From positions 37,966,677 through 38,030,676 of the forward strand of contig CM037787.1 in assembly GCA_021229015.1 (NCBI GenBank): a stretch of DNA of 64,000 nucleotides, written 5' to 3'. The notes beneath the pieces are model-generated. The model saw nothing but the letters and a program-made list of their open reading frames with translations. It made no database searches and was not told where the DNA came from. Below are positions 1 to 10,902 of this stretch, in pieces (the first letter of the stretch is position 1; every line of letters begins with the position of its first letter). The position numbers and the translations under genes are program-made. The DNA is from Solen grandis. Lineage: Eukaryota; Mollusca; Bivalvia; Adapedonta; Solenidae.

Positions 1-1240
1 ATTGAAAAAGAATCATAAGCTCTGACTTGTCACAACATGTTAAACAAGTGGTCACAGCATGCATGCTGTGATTGCACTTTTTTCAATAACAATATCAAAA
101 AAGCATTTACAGTTTACTCGGTACTTTCCTACAAATTGTAAAGCATATCTGATCAAAAGAAATAATTATTTTACAATAAAATAAACGATGTATATGCCCC
201 CACGGATTCTACATTTAATCATTATGAAAAAATCAAGTTATCAACAAAGCGTCGGAGACGGTATTCAATTTCCATTGCCTAATCAATAATATAATGGAAA
301 ATCACTGACATTAAAGCTTAGGTAACTCACGACAAAAGAAAAGATTATGTCTCCAAGGAATCAACATAGAGATATAATAGGTTTTGTGATCAGACAGAAA
401 TACAGAGCTGGTACTTATAACGTACGTGAGAACAATAAAACTCATTTTGTCCTGTGGCAAATGATATGTTTCCTAGGATCAGTCGTCTGTACAGATAAGC
501 ATGTATTAGGATCAGCAACTGTCTTTTATTTTAATAATAGAATGGTCTGTGAATGTATAGGCGTAAATACTGAAACAACTCATTGGTTCCGGCTTCCCGT
601 CTAATCCTTACATGTTTATAACCAACATTATATTTTATGATCCGCTGCATGAAATCATATTATATTTTTATATAATATTTATTATATTTAAGTCTTTTTG
701 ATATAACATGTCTTACAACATTGTTGATATACTCTTTACCAGGTCCGGTGAAGGTTTTACTAGACGGTTCCATTGCAAGAGAACAGGCTATCCCAAAATG
801 TCACGCAAAATCCTCGATTTTATCATTGATTAAAACCTAAAATTGCTTTTGGCCTTGAATCCGAAATCGACTAGACAGTATATATTTACCTTTGCATTGG
901 GAAAATAACATGAAGGGAAAGGCAAACTCAGGAAAAAAAAATTACATGTGCTATATATTGTTAACGGGTGAAGCTGCTCAGACGTCAAATTCAACAATTG
1001 GCCAAATACAGGCCTACTGGATACCTTACATTTACCGGGATCATTCTCATTATTAACTGTACGCACACATATATATTATATAAATTTAACTTCTGTAGGC
1101 ATGTAAATTGTGTATTTAACTTAACTTTAAAATGAACTTGCACGTTATTTTGATACTTTTTAATTGTTTGTTATTTGGTTGTAACGCTCTGTCGATATTT
1201 TTTCAGTTAGTTGCGGTTAGATACATGCGACAGATATACT
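1..1240. other. AT-rich stretch, nothing recognised
   Basis: I see no supportable gene, repeat family or RNA gene here. An 85-codon open frame at 347-604 has no recognisable motif and no convincing start context, so I do not call it. Confidence 0.6.
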
Positions 1241-1631
1241 CAGTGTGGCCATACCACGTGGTATATGACGCCATTTTAAGCTAACGCGAAAAGCAAAGTT
1301 TTTATCGATTCGGAGGGGAAAACTGCTGTAAGTATTTTATTTCTTTATTAATTTTAATGGCATATAGCGCATGCGAAGCGAAAGTTTGTGTCCTAGACAT
1401 AGGTCGTAATGATTCGTTTTTTCCTAAACATTCGGAAAAATCTTCCGAGATCGTGAAATATTGTTTGCGAACACGTAAAGCACATCGTTAATAATGTTTC
1501 CACGAATGTTAGAAACTACTGTACACTTGAAATAAAATACAGCAGTTTTTTTTTCCATCTGAATCGATGAAAAATTGACTTTACGCGTTAGCTTAAAATG
1601 ACGTCATATACCACGTGGTATGACCACACTG
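1241..1631. mobile_element. MITE with ~50-bp terminal inverted repeats
   Basis: The left end begins CAGTGTGGCCATACCACGTG and the right end is its near-exact reverse complement, with about 50 bp matching on each side down to the motif AAGCTAACGCG. The element is about 391 bp and has no coding capacity. ATACT occurs immediately outside both ends (1236-1240 and 1632-1636), a possible 5-bp target duplication. Each inverted repeat contains the 14-bp palindrome ATACCACGTGGTAT, and the right one also contains TGACGTCA. The CAGTG start is hAT-like, but a 5-bp duplication does not fit hAT, so I leave the superfamily open. Confidence 0.75.
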
Positions 1632-1674
1632 ATACTGCTTTTTTCTCAATATCACACCGCAGATTAAAGACCCG

Positions 1675-1858
1675 GGTACATTACCCACACATCGGGTCAA
1701 CCATGGCAGTCACGGCTGAACATATAACTTTGGAGCCATACTGGAATCATTTTCAGTGCTTTGGTGTGTCGCTGCCTGATATCAGACCCGTGGGGTAAAC
1801 CGACGACCTTCCGATTTCGAGGCGGACGCTCTAATCACATAAACATCGAGACAGGTTC
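1675..1858 (-). repeat. Degenerate tRNA-headed SINE
   Basis: This matches, with heavy divergence, the end of the SINE family seen better at 19527-19829, including the segment around 'tttggtgtgtcgctgcctga' and the tRNA-like head around 'ggcggacgctctaatcac', in reverse orientation. It is an old copy. Confidence 0.5.
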
Positions 1859-2144
1859 AATACATTAGAAGAGAATTCAATAAAAGTCGGTAGGGGAGGT
1901 GTAGGAGTATTTAGCTTGTATTTGCCTTTGATAACCTCCCTGCGTGCCCCATCATTCATCTTGTAATAGGATCAAACATGACAATATATCGAAAATTCAG
2001 ATCATTCTAATATATAATTCTAACGCAATTCGGTTTCTCATCACTAATATATCACAGTGTACCAACATATCACCGAGCAATCGCGATGTCAAGTCAGCTT
2101 TCTGAAAAGCAAGCGTCAAGAGGAGAATCTCCCTTGAGTGTAAA

Positions 2145-2281
2145 TCAATGGACCAAACCATTCATCCAGACTTGGAGGGAACACACACGGCTGTCCATGG
2201 GATCAATACAAACGTTGAGATAACGGCTCTCATGCTGTTCCAAGGGCGTCAATTTGAAATCACATAAATTTCCGAACGATA
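2145..2281 (-). CDS. Candidate terminal exon of an unidentified minus-strand gene
   Basis: On the minus strand a strong splice acceptor (pyrimidine-rich tract ending CCCATTTTAG) is followed by two leftover bases and 44 open codons ending in TGA at 2147-2145. The predicted peptide is mixed and Cys-containing, with segments such as CDFKLTPLEQHESRYLNVC and DPMDSRVCSLQVWMNG, and codon use that looks selected rather than random. I do not recognise the family. No clear AATAAA follows within about 200 bp. The opposite strand has a 45-codon open frame starting at 2086, which I consider the shadow. Upstream partner exons are not identified. Exon A at 9736-9845 ends in the compatible phase, but that link is speculation. 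Confidence 0.3.
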
Positions 2282-3538
2282 CTAAAATGGGCAGAGATTA
2301 ACAAAATGCAGCGTGGTGAAAATTTAAACCGAGTCATAAATAAAGCATGAGTGTATACTCAAACATGGAGATGGCCTAGAATTTACTTTTTATGTTCTAT
2401 TTTAGGCAATTGCAATACCAGCCTGGTGAAATGTTCTATTTTACATCGTATAACCATGTATCTCCTTAATCAGCCTAACCATTGTGGAAAGAAAGTGACT
2501 GTTAAATCAATGTGGTTTCTAAAAAAGATACGAACCAATAAGACATTTGAGGAGTTCTGATTTTGCAACACTTATTGACTGACTTGCTCGATTCAGGGGA
2601 CAAGTTGAAACCTTCCCCCGAGAGTATTTTCTTAAACTCTTTTTTTTCAAATGGTCTACTTAATTCAAGCTGCAACTGATTCAAAAATAGAAATTAGTCC
2701 GAATGACGTTTAAGGTCAATTATAAATAAGTAATTTCCTTCGTTGAAGGCAAAAGAAATTTTAAAAGATATATGGAAAATTTTACTAAGAGAAAGATATG
2801 CATATGTTATGTATAAAAGCATATGGAATTGTGACAGAGAAGATAAACACTGTATTCTTGCAAAAAAAAAAAATAAAAAAATAAATAAATAAAAAAAATA
2901 AAAAATACTATTTGCTTTAATTCAATCGAAATATTTTGCCTTGGAATCGTTTAGTTAATCGCATAATTAAAGTGAATATATACATATACTAAACTTCTAT
3001 TTATCCTGAGAAAATGTTTGACAGTAAAACCGAACAAACAATAAAGTAACTGAAGTGCGACCGAAACTCACACTCCACTTTAGATCAACAACGCTACTAC
3101 TAGACATGTCTATAAATCAATCAAACTTCGTAACTCTAATTTTCAACCCCGATACACTAAGATGTCACGAATCTATACTCATGACCCACAGAAGCAAACA
3201 CGATCCTGATACATTGGCCCCAAAGGTGAATTCATTATCGTAACAACTACTTTTTTAATTTTATTTCAGTCATACGAAAAAGTCGTATAATTCATATTAA
3301 TTAAAGCAAATATATGTATATTTGAATATTGAGCGTATTCCATTTCACTCCTCTCCAGAAATTGAATAACAGTCGTGTATTTCCTCTGTAGACGCATGGT
3401 ATCTTATTCGCCATTTCTTTTTTTTTATTCAAATCGATAAACATTCATGTTATTTGATACACCTTTACTCAAAATTCAAGAGAATTAAATCTTATTCGTA
3501 ACTTAGAAATACCGAGTAAAACGATATATTGATTAGTA
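2282..3538. other. AT-rich intergenic DNA
   Basis: It holds an A-rich tract with interspersed T (about 2861-2906) and no supportable gene. The short open frames at 2351-2560, 2502-2684 and 3055-3243 lack any recognisable motif. Confidence 0.55.
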
Positions 3539-3583
3539 CCAGACAGACAGACATACAGACAGACAGACAGATAGATAGATAGA

Positions 3584-3628
<45 letters not shown>
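3539..3628. repeat. Compound (CAGA)n/(GATA)n microsatellite
   Basis: About 90 bp of tetranucleotide repeat. CAGA-type units come first and GATA units follow, with one interruption (TAGAATAGA). The 60-codon minus-strand frame across it (SIYLSIYL pattern) is a microsatellite artefact. Confidence 0.95.
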
Positions 3629-3629
<1 letters not shown>

Positions 3630-4793
3630 TGTGATTCTGTCAATTGAAATATTAGGGGGGAAAAATACACGCAATACACATAATCGTACAAAATATATTA
3701 TATCCTTTATATAACCAATCCCTGTGTTATAATAATGCTAAAAATAGAACCTTTCGAGAGGCAATTGAAAATGAAACATCTAAAGCGGCTTTAGCAAAGG
3801 TGAAATAAGATTCAGTGCAATTTTGGAACTCCTTGCGTTTGCTTTATTTTGTGTTCAGTGAAAACATAAATAAAAGCACGGTTTTAACCTAAATAATCTA
3901 CTCTCTTTCTGATTGCTTTCCCAACTTGTCCCATTCACGACATCCCGCGGGACGCTTTATTGTAACAATCAATTCCAAACTAAGACTTTTACAAGTAAGG
4001 CCCTGGCGAGGCCTCTCTCTTCCGAGCTTGTGACCCAGGACGCCGTGTTATTTTAGATAAAGTAGTGCCATGCAAACATCGAATTGAAAAAAACTGATAA
4101 TATGTGGCGAACGGAGTCAGAAAAATGATAAAACTCAGTATATTGCCGCTGTGAGAAAATAAATGTCTTAGACAATCAATAGTTATCAAAGTTTGCATGT
4201 CTATTTTTCGCCAGTTCTAGTGAACCTTCTCAAATGTCGATGGAATGCAGCCGTCTCTGACCAACGCCTACATGTTGATTTAATAAAATGCATTTGTACA
4301 TGTTACCAGTGGAAAATCACTTTTTCATATAGTTATAACAAGACATTGCATTTATTGGATCATTTGTTAGATGAACTTATAATTAAAACTTTTATATTTA
4401 TATTTACCAAAAATATTTCCGACTCGATCTCAACCAACCATACTTAGCGAAGTAAAACTTGAATATTTAGACACGATTTCACCATTTTTTTGTTTTTCTT
4501 ATAAAAAATTCTCAAATAATATTTTTTTTGTGCAAATATTGTTAATTATTATCGTAATAATGTATGTCAATGTGGCCATATACTTTAATATCTCGTACAA
4601 TTTGACTAAAGTTTACATTCTACGTATACATATACGCTACGCTACATGAGGATCTTAAAATGACGCATAGACGATCGTATTCTTGATACTTATTGTCAGT
4701 CAGTCAGATCGTAGCTTACAAAATTTTGAAAGTGTTTAATTTCTTTCTTGTAGCGCAGTCATATAGTTACCATAACGGACCACCTGTATATCT
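3629..4793. other. Intergenic, nothing recognised
   Basis: Unique-looking AT-rich sequence. The open frames at 3989-4198 and 4193-4447 have no motifs or start context that I can support. Confidence 0.55.
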
Positions 4794-4859
4794 TCAAGTT
4801 GGTGGCATGTAACATAAAAATATGCATTTCTCCTTCGCTAATATTTCACAGATACACAC

Positions 4860-4990
4860 TTTATTTATACATTTACAGCACACATCGACTTGTATGTTTC
4901 TACTCGTGTTCCGTCTCAACTCTTGGGAAATCAATGTTAACAATGCGGGTTTGAATTTGTCGTGTTCTTGTTCCACAAGAGAAGAAATTG
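4860..4990. repeat. Diverged duplicate segment, copy 1a
   Basis: The block around CTCTTGGGAAATCAATG..AACAAT.CGGG (about 4918-4952) reappears, diverged, at about 9218-9252 in the same orientation, and flanking bases are also alignable. In minus-strand translation both copies read FKPxLLxLIS. In copy 2 this segment sits between a good acceptor (TTCTTTTGCAG) and donor (GTAAGA). In copy 1 the donor GT is absent, and a 60-codon Cys-rich frame runs through (4794-4976). It could be an old tandem duplication or two copies of a dispersed repeat. Confidence 0.45.
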
Positions 4991-5224
4991 CGATTATTTT
5001 ACACAGAAACGCAGCAAAGTGATATGTTCAAAGCTCATTTATGCCGATACTGATGTCTTTAAAACCCTGCCATAGGAACATAGAATCCATTCCCGAACGC
5101 AATATCATGATATCTATAAATGGTATGTGTGCAGTGACTGATTTTCACTTAGCAAGGTAAATGCTGACTCCGGATGCGCGTGTATAATAGAGGCGATTAT
5201 GTTTACTTGAGATACTGTCCTTAT

Positions 5225-5347
5225 CTGCTGAACGCCAAGAAAGGGAGCTATAACCAGTGCCATTTTTACGACTTGAGTATGTCGCGGTCAGGGATCAAAC
5301 CCAAAACCTCCCAATCATAGGGCGGACGCACTTACCACTCAGGCATT
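5225..5347 (-). repeat. tRNA-headed SINE, tRNA-proximal half
   Basis: It carries the '..gccaagaaagggagctataaccagtgcc..' body, the '..gggatcaaacccaaaacctccc..' B-box region and the '..gcggacgcacttaccactcaggc..' A-box region in reverse orientation. It lies between the two duplicated blocks of copy 1 and is absent from copy 2, so it inserted after the duplication. Confidence 0.8.
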
Positions 5348-5523
5348 TAGGCCTACTTTGATACGCTTATAATGGCACTGAGGATGGTATCAAGTTTACA
5401 ATAATTTGATATGGCAGATCGCACAGCATCTGTTTAAACTTTAAAGAGCATCCAATGGCGTAAGTTGGACGTCGAACGTAACAAACGTCAATATCATTTA
5501 ATACAGGGATTTACAACATTTAA

Positions 5524-6211
5524 AGGCGTATTTCACAATTTCACAATAGCGCCATTTTATTATATAGACAAAGAAGAATAATCAAAACTAGCGAACTTTT
5601 TTTAAATTGCATGATTATAGAGAATCAAACTAGAAACAAATTTATGGAATTAAAAATGGGAGTAACCGTGCTACTTTTTGAGTTTTCTGCCCCTGAATAT
5701 GAATCTTTTGCTCTTTTCTGTCATTTCCAAGAGCAGATTAACTCAAAATTAAGCCTATCAATACCTTACTTTATGTCATAGTATTGTTTGTTGTTTCAGT
5801 CTTAGTCATTATGCAAATTTCAAAACAATTCCATCCAATTGATTTTTCACAAAGTTTCAGCAAATAACTATAAAATATTTTTATATGTTCGCTTTTTTGA
5901 CTAAAGTATAAAAAAATAATCAATATTTACAAACTGATAGAGGATATAGTACCAAACATCGAGTTGAAATCAAATGAGGTGTTGCTAGCCCATAATATTG
6001 AGTTATCTGCCCTTGAAAATGACAGAACAAGCTAAAATCCCACTTTCAGGGGCAGATATCTCAAAAAGTAACATGGAAACCCTCATTTATTATTCCATAA
6101 AGTATTTCTAGTGTGGTTCTCTTTAATCATGCCAAGTTTATAAAAAAATCTGTTCGCTACTTTTGATTTTCCTTCTTTGTCTATATAGTAAAATGACGCT
6201 AAAATACGCCC
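5524..6211. mobile_element. TTAA-flanked DNA transposon remnant with ~200-bp inverted repeats
   Basis: The ends read AGGCGTATTT on the left and, as reverse complement, GGGCGTATTT on the right. Homology continues inward through TATATAGACAAAGAAG and AGCGAAC for roughly 200 bp on each side. TTAA lies directly outside both ends (5520-5523 and 6212-6215), indicating a TTAA target site. The 688-bp element has no transposase frame. TTAA duplication is typical of piggyBac and Kolobok superfamilies. The G-rich terminus rather than CCC makes a Kolobok-like origin more likely, which is inference. Confidence 0.8.
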
Positions 6212-6215
6212 TTAA

Positions 6216-7708
6216 TGTCAAATTATGGAGCTGTTTATAATGCATTCTTTTTACAGCAATGTTAATTGCTGTATTTAGCACATATATGGCGTAAAATAAT
6301 TCATATTATGTCATTCAGCACCATCGCATTAAACCAATCTCTTTTTAATTATTTGCTTTAATGTCAATAATGTCCTTTCTTGTGGAATAAAATATTCAAA
6401 GTCTGTGTTGAAGTATTGTCACCATCAATGCTTTGTTTGCTCATAAACGTTCATTCTCTTGGAATAATCAGAACACACAATACGGAAGGGAGCCTGTATC
6501 GCAGAATGCTCGCAAGAAGTGGTTTGACGTCAACAGCTGATGTGTTTCACGCCTACTAAGCCACGACAATGCCGTGTTTGATATTCATTTAAAACGAAAA
6601 AAAAAAATGAATATTAACAATGTTTGGGAGCTGTGCGGAATATAAAATAATATGAAAAATGAGGAGCTTTTGACGTTCTTTGACAGAAACTCTTTGATGT
6701 TTGAGAGACGTCAATATAATAGATAACTATTATACCTAAAAGATTTGCTTTTAGAAGAAAAGAGGTTCTATAAAAAAGGCAAAGTTATGTACATACCTTG
6801 TATGTATATATTTAATACACAGGTCGATTGTCTTTACACAGTGTTATTATTTGTCGTATAGATAATAAATTTACTGAGCTTCTTTTGCAATCTTCATGAT
6901 CTTTCACAGTAGGTCATATGAGCTTAATTTTCTTGCACTCTTTGTCAATGATTACATTGTTTTCTTCGTATGTATTGAGAAACGGTTATGTTATATCAAT
7001 ATTTGCATATATGCCATTATCTGACTTTTCTGATAGGTTTTATCTCTATCTACTAACTTTCGCATTATTACGTGTCCATGAAATATTTCTGTATATACAT
7101 TGTATAACTATATACTTAAAAATCATCATTGTTCGTTTGGGGATAGTCTAGTTTGGTTATCACTGATACTTAAATTATTTGTACAAAAATCAAATATGTT
7201 CGCTTTGTTATTATTTATATTGTTAAATGCATTTACTATATCCGTATCGGATATGGGTCTATCTTAGCAAATGAGACTGATTGTTCACTATTCATAAACA
7301 TATCTAAAGTTAAGTGGGCGTAAAATATTCTCTACTTGTTTGTATATTTATTGGGTTGAACATACCACAGTACGACAGTACTTGTACCTTGACCTATAAT
7401 CATACTGTTTTATTTTTATAAGTTATCGGGCCCCTTATAACTAGCTGCCCCTATTCGATATTAATGATTAAAAATTCTCCTCATACAAATTGGACATGCG
7501 GCAAAACCAGCTCACATATCTTCTCAGAAATGTTTATTCACGATACCGGGGAAAAAAAAAGGCGTCCGGGAATTAATAGGATGAATTAGGCCCTTAAACT
7601 CCCGGGAAGATGTTTAAATCTCGTATTTTGATATGTTTTAGAACGCACAAAAGTGTTCAAGATGCGAATATTACAATGGTCTAAATTGGATTTTACAATT
7701 TTCATTTA
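6216..7708. other. Intergenic; includes duplicate segment copy 1b
   Basis: Positions 6421-6590 resemble 9945-10095 in the same orientation. Shared landmarks are CTTTGTTTG.TCATAAA, a GACGTCA motif and CTAAGCCAC. The rest is AT-rich with a 77-codon hydrophobic frame (6918-7151) that I cannot support as a gene. Confidence 0.45.
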
Positions 7709-7710
7709 TA

Positions 7711-8265
7711 CGAGGGGCGTTAACAAAGTTTGCGGAAAAGTGCTCACATTTTTTTTATACACGAACGGTATTTCTAAAACTTCAGACCAGGAAAATTTTA
7801 TACAAAAGCAATTAAATTACAAAATATTTCATTTTCATGACTTGCACACATGCTGTACAGTTGTAACAATAGTAACGTCATCTAAACTACGAACGACAAC
7901 GTTAACGTTTATACACGTTCACAACGTATAAAGAACACCGCTTAATCATAATCAAAGTTATCTCCTCGGAACAAGATACACTTTCTGCAACGCTCTTATC
8001 TGAGAATCTACTAAGCATATTCCTAACTTGCCAATCTCTTTTTTCGAGTTGGCGAACAGCCGCGGAAAATTTGTCAATATCTTCAAAAATGTGTCCTTAG
8101 AAGATAATTCTTGATGTCGGGAAAGAGAAAGAATCCGCAAGAAACCACGGGGTCGAAGATCTGAATTGACAATATATTGACTTACATTATAGTTTAACTT
8201 CATAAATATGCCATTTAAAATAAAGAAATGAGAACACTTTCTGCAAACTTTTTGAACACCCCTTG
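7711..8265. mobile_element. Mariner-type non-autonomous element (TA-flanked)
   Basis: The left end reads CGAGGGGCGTTAACAAAGTT. The right end is the diverged reverse complement (CAAGGGGTGTTCAAAAAGTT), about 40 bp of terminal inverted repeat in all. TA lies outside both ends (7709-7710 and 8266-8267), the Tc1/mariner target. The termini look like those of mariner elements as I know them. The ~555-bp interior has no transposase that I recognise; an 81-codon minus frame at 7958-8203 has no DD(E/D) signature. Confidence 0.75.
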
Positions 8266-8348
8266 TATATAGCCTTTAACACATATAGACTATTGGTAAC
8301 ATAATCTCACAATGTATTTCTGAATATTGCCATTGAAGGGAAAAATTG

Positions 8349-8431
8349 CGTCCATTGAAAGCCAGAAGGGTTCATCAGCATATCATTTATATAAAAGAAG
8401 GCTGGTAAACCATTCTGGCTTTCAATGGACG
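8349..8431. mobile_element. Short palindromic MITE, copy 1
   Basis: The inverted repeat CGTCCATTGAAAGCCAGAA occurs at the left end, with its reverse complement at the right. The 83-bp element is a hairpin with a short loop. A second copy is at 12031-12107. Confidence 0.85.
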
Positions 8432-8611
8432 ATTTTTCTCAATCAGCCTATAAAAAGCTTGGTCTAAAATATTGTTTTATTTTGAGTACATGAAGAGGCG
8501 TAGAGCGATATAACTTCTAAATTCCTTCAACTTGTCAAGGAATATATTCTCGATTAATAAAATGCTTCTGTGGGTCACTACGTTTGTATTTTTTTTTTTT
8601 ACTATTTTTGT

Positions 8612-8868
8612 TGTTGTTGTATTGGGGTTTACCGTCGCTGCGATAGTATTTCAATCATATAGCGACGTCCAGCCAATTACAGGTGGAGGAAGACCCCGAG
8701 TACACAGAGGTACCCGGGTAGAACCACCGACCTACCGCAGCCAGCTGAAAGGTTTCCTCACATGAAAAATCCGAAGTCCCTACCGGGATTCGAACCCACA
8801 GCAGTGAGGGGCTGAGAGATGTGTAGTCCACGACTGTAACCGCTCGGCAACGGCGGCCCCACTATTTT
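8612..8868 (-). repeat. SINE of a second family (class II tRNA-like head)
   Basis: Read on the minus strand, the head resembles a tRNA with a long variable arm: GCCGAGCGGTTACAGTC near the A box and GGGTTCGAATCCCGG at the B box. It is followed by a conserved-looking body (GTCGGTGGTTCTACCCGGGT) and ends near GCGACGGTAAACCCC. It differs from the common SINE of this window in head and body. I consider it a SINE rather than a tRNA gene because the 3' acceptor stem does not pair. Confidence 0.7.
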
Positions 8869-9217
8869 TGTGATGCTCTGTGTAAACTACAATAACAACA
8901 ACAAAAACATGTTGAAAGGCAACAGTCTTTTTCACTTGTAACCCTGAATTAGAAAACAAGAGAATGATCTCATTTTGCAATTTAATATTTCAGTTTTGCA
9001 AGCAAAAGAATTATAATAATAATTATAATAAATAAAAAAAATAAACAAATAAAATAATCCTCTCAAACCTGAACCTAACTACACAAACTATTTGATATCG
9101 CTCATCATTTTCGGCAAATGCTTTGTAAAATAAAAGTCATTAGCGACATGCACAAATGGTTTCTTGAAGATTAAGTAACATAAACTATGATGACTGTTCT
9201 GCTTGTGTTCATCTTAC

Positions 9218-9272
9218 CTCTAGGGAAATCAATGACAACAATACGGGCTTAAATCTTTTATGGCCTATATAG
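9218..9272 (-). other. Possible exon (or duplicate segment copy 2a)
   Basis: On the minus strand, 55 bp is bounded by a textbook acceptor (CTCTGTTCTTTTGCAG) and a donor (GTAAGA). One frame is open (HKRFKPVLLSLISLE). It does not connect in frame with the candidate exon just upstream, which ends in a stop, and it resembles 4918-4972, so it may be part of a duplicated or dispersed segment. Kept at low confidence. Confidence 0.25.
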
Positions 9273-9350
9273 CTGCAAAAGAACAGAGCCTCAATACGTG
9301 AACACACAGAATACATATAGATCATCTTGGAAAAATAATAAAGGCGAAAT

Positions 9351-9845
9351 TCAAGAACCGACAGGCTGTAGATTCGATTCTAAATCGCCACGTACTAAAC
9401 CCATCACCATTGTATTGGCTTTGTCTGGTGTAATTGCATTTGCCACATTTATGGTGTCAACATCTGGCACCTTTATTTGCACAACCTTTTCTTCTTTATT
9501 AATAAAGAAGTCCCAGAATGACGTCAATGGGAAGAGAAACCCATCATAAAATCAAACCGTGCGCAGTGGTATATGCAATGATTAAAGTCAAATCCTAACC
9601 ATACCTCACCATACTGAATAGTCCTCTTACAAATATTTTTCAGTTCTAGAATATAATGTATAAATGATAACTATCGCTTGCTATGAATATTTTGTCATGG
9701 GTATAATGACTTAACTTTGCAGTATTTCACTTTACGTCCTAGGCGCTCAAACCAACCGAAGAAACCACCGTTCCCGGTGACCTTGTGGTCGTTAAATTGG
9801 TAGCAGTAGTCCCCAGACTTTCCCAGCTTGGTGCTAAACATTAAT
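9351..9845 (-). CDS. Candidate two-exon minus-strand reading frame, unidentified
   Basis: Exon A is 9845-9736 and exon B is 9493-9351, giving 83 residues. Exon A follows an acceptor-like AAAATAG and carries 36 codons with the segments GDYCYQFNDHK and GGFFGWFERLG, ending with one base before the donor GTAAAG. Exon B follows ATTAATAAAG with two bases that complete the split codon (CAA), then reads EKVVQIKVPDVDTINVAN to a TGA at 9353-9351. The phases match, and codon use in exon A (TAC, AAC, GAC, CAC, AAG, TTC) looks coding. Without splicing, exon A would read 48 codons from an ATG at 9841 to a stop at 9695. I do not recognise the family. The plus strand of exon A is also open for about 33 codons, so the strand is not certain. 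No start exon is assigned. Confidence 0.35.
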
Positions 9846-9944
9846 CTATTTTAAGGAAACATAGTCCACAAATACGGAAATTACGTCGATGAGATGTAAA
9901 ACTCAACAAATACACTAAACAACGTTTAATGCGAATTAATCATG

Positions 9945-10095
9945 GCTTTGTTTGTTCATAAAGGAGTAATCCTTTTGATAAACCGGAGAATAAAAAACAA
10001 TGTCTCCATCAGTTAGCATCCAAGGTTGCCCTCGAGAACAGAACTGACGTCAAATGCAGATTGTCTGATATGGTTTCTAAGCCACAGAGTTGACG
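9945..10095. repeat. Duplicate segment, copy 2b
   Basis: Resembles 6421-6590 in the same orientation, sharing CTTTGTTTG.TCATAAA, GACGTCA and CTAAGCCAC. The 2a-2b spacing (~740 bp) equals the 1a-1b spacing once the SINE and the TTAA element inserted in copy 1 are subtracted. Confidence 0.45.
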
Positions 10096-10269
10096 ATACA
10101 AAAGAACCACACAGAGATATAAAACTAATCAAAAGAAATCTTAAAATAACGAAATACAGATAAATGAGAGGCCATGAGGATGCCTTTTAAGTTCTTAGAA
10201 AAGAAGTATTTGGTGACGGAAAAGACGACATATGTGTTTCTTATGAAAAAAATATATATACATGTATAT

Positions 10270-10419
10270 GGCCCCGTGTTCTCGAAAATACTTAAGTACG
10301 ATCTCAGGCTCAAAATTGAGTATCATACTCAAATCCCTTTTGAAACCAATAGGCATAGTTTGAGTATAAGTATGAAAATCATACCTAAGTACCATATTTA
10401 TTTTCGACAACACGGGGCC
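10270..10419. mobile_element. Small MITE with GGCCCCGTGTT termini
   Basis: The left end GGCCCCGTGTTCTCGAAAAT is matched by its diverged reverse complement at the right end. The inner part is also imperfectly palindromic (stretches with ACTTAAGTA/TACTTAGGTA and repeated 'gagtat'). It is 150 bp with no coding capacity. The open frames at 10125-10428 merely cross it. Confidence 0.7.
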
Positions 10420-10875
10420 TGGTGTTAAACAACAGTTAAAACCTGATACTTAAGAACGTATTGCAGTTCACATTTCGATTTTTTTCAACATCAAATCATT
10501 ACAGCAATGACGTCATTTGTTTTTAAATAAGTATTTCATCACTATATATAGATATTCAAGTTGTTATAAACGTTTTTCGAAAGTACTTATTTACGAAATT
10601 TAACATAAAAAGATAACGCAAAATAAATATCCATTTAAAAGATATCCGAAATGAATTGATCAAAAAATAATCATACGCAATACTGTTAAGACATTTTCGA
10701 TGTAATAAAACGCTATAAATCACTGTACATTACATGCGGCTCCAAATGCATTTGCTTTGAAATATTTAGACGTAATCTTAACAAGTCCTATTTTCAGGAT
10801 TAGAATTAAAATACAATTAAGAAATGTGATTTTGTAATAATCAGTGTCAAATATGATTGAGATTGTTATCTAGCT

Positions 10876-10902
10876 ACTCTCTCTCTCTCTCTCTCTCTCT
10901 CA
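10876..10902. repeat. (CT)n microsatellite
   Basis: About 13 CT dinucleotides without interruption. Confidence 0.95.

Noticed and set aside
10125..10428. Three overlapping frames around 10.2-10.4 kb
   Set aside because: They cross the GGCCCCGTGTT MITE and have no protein features.
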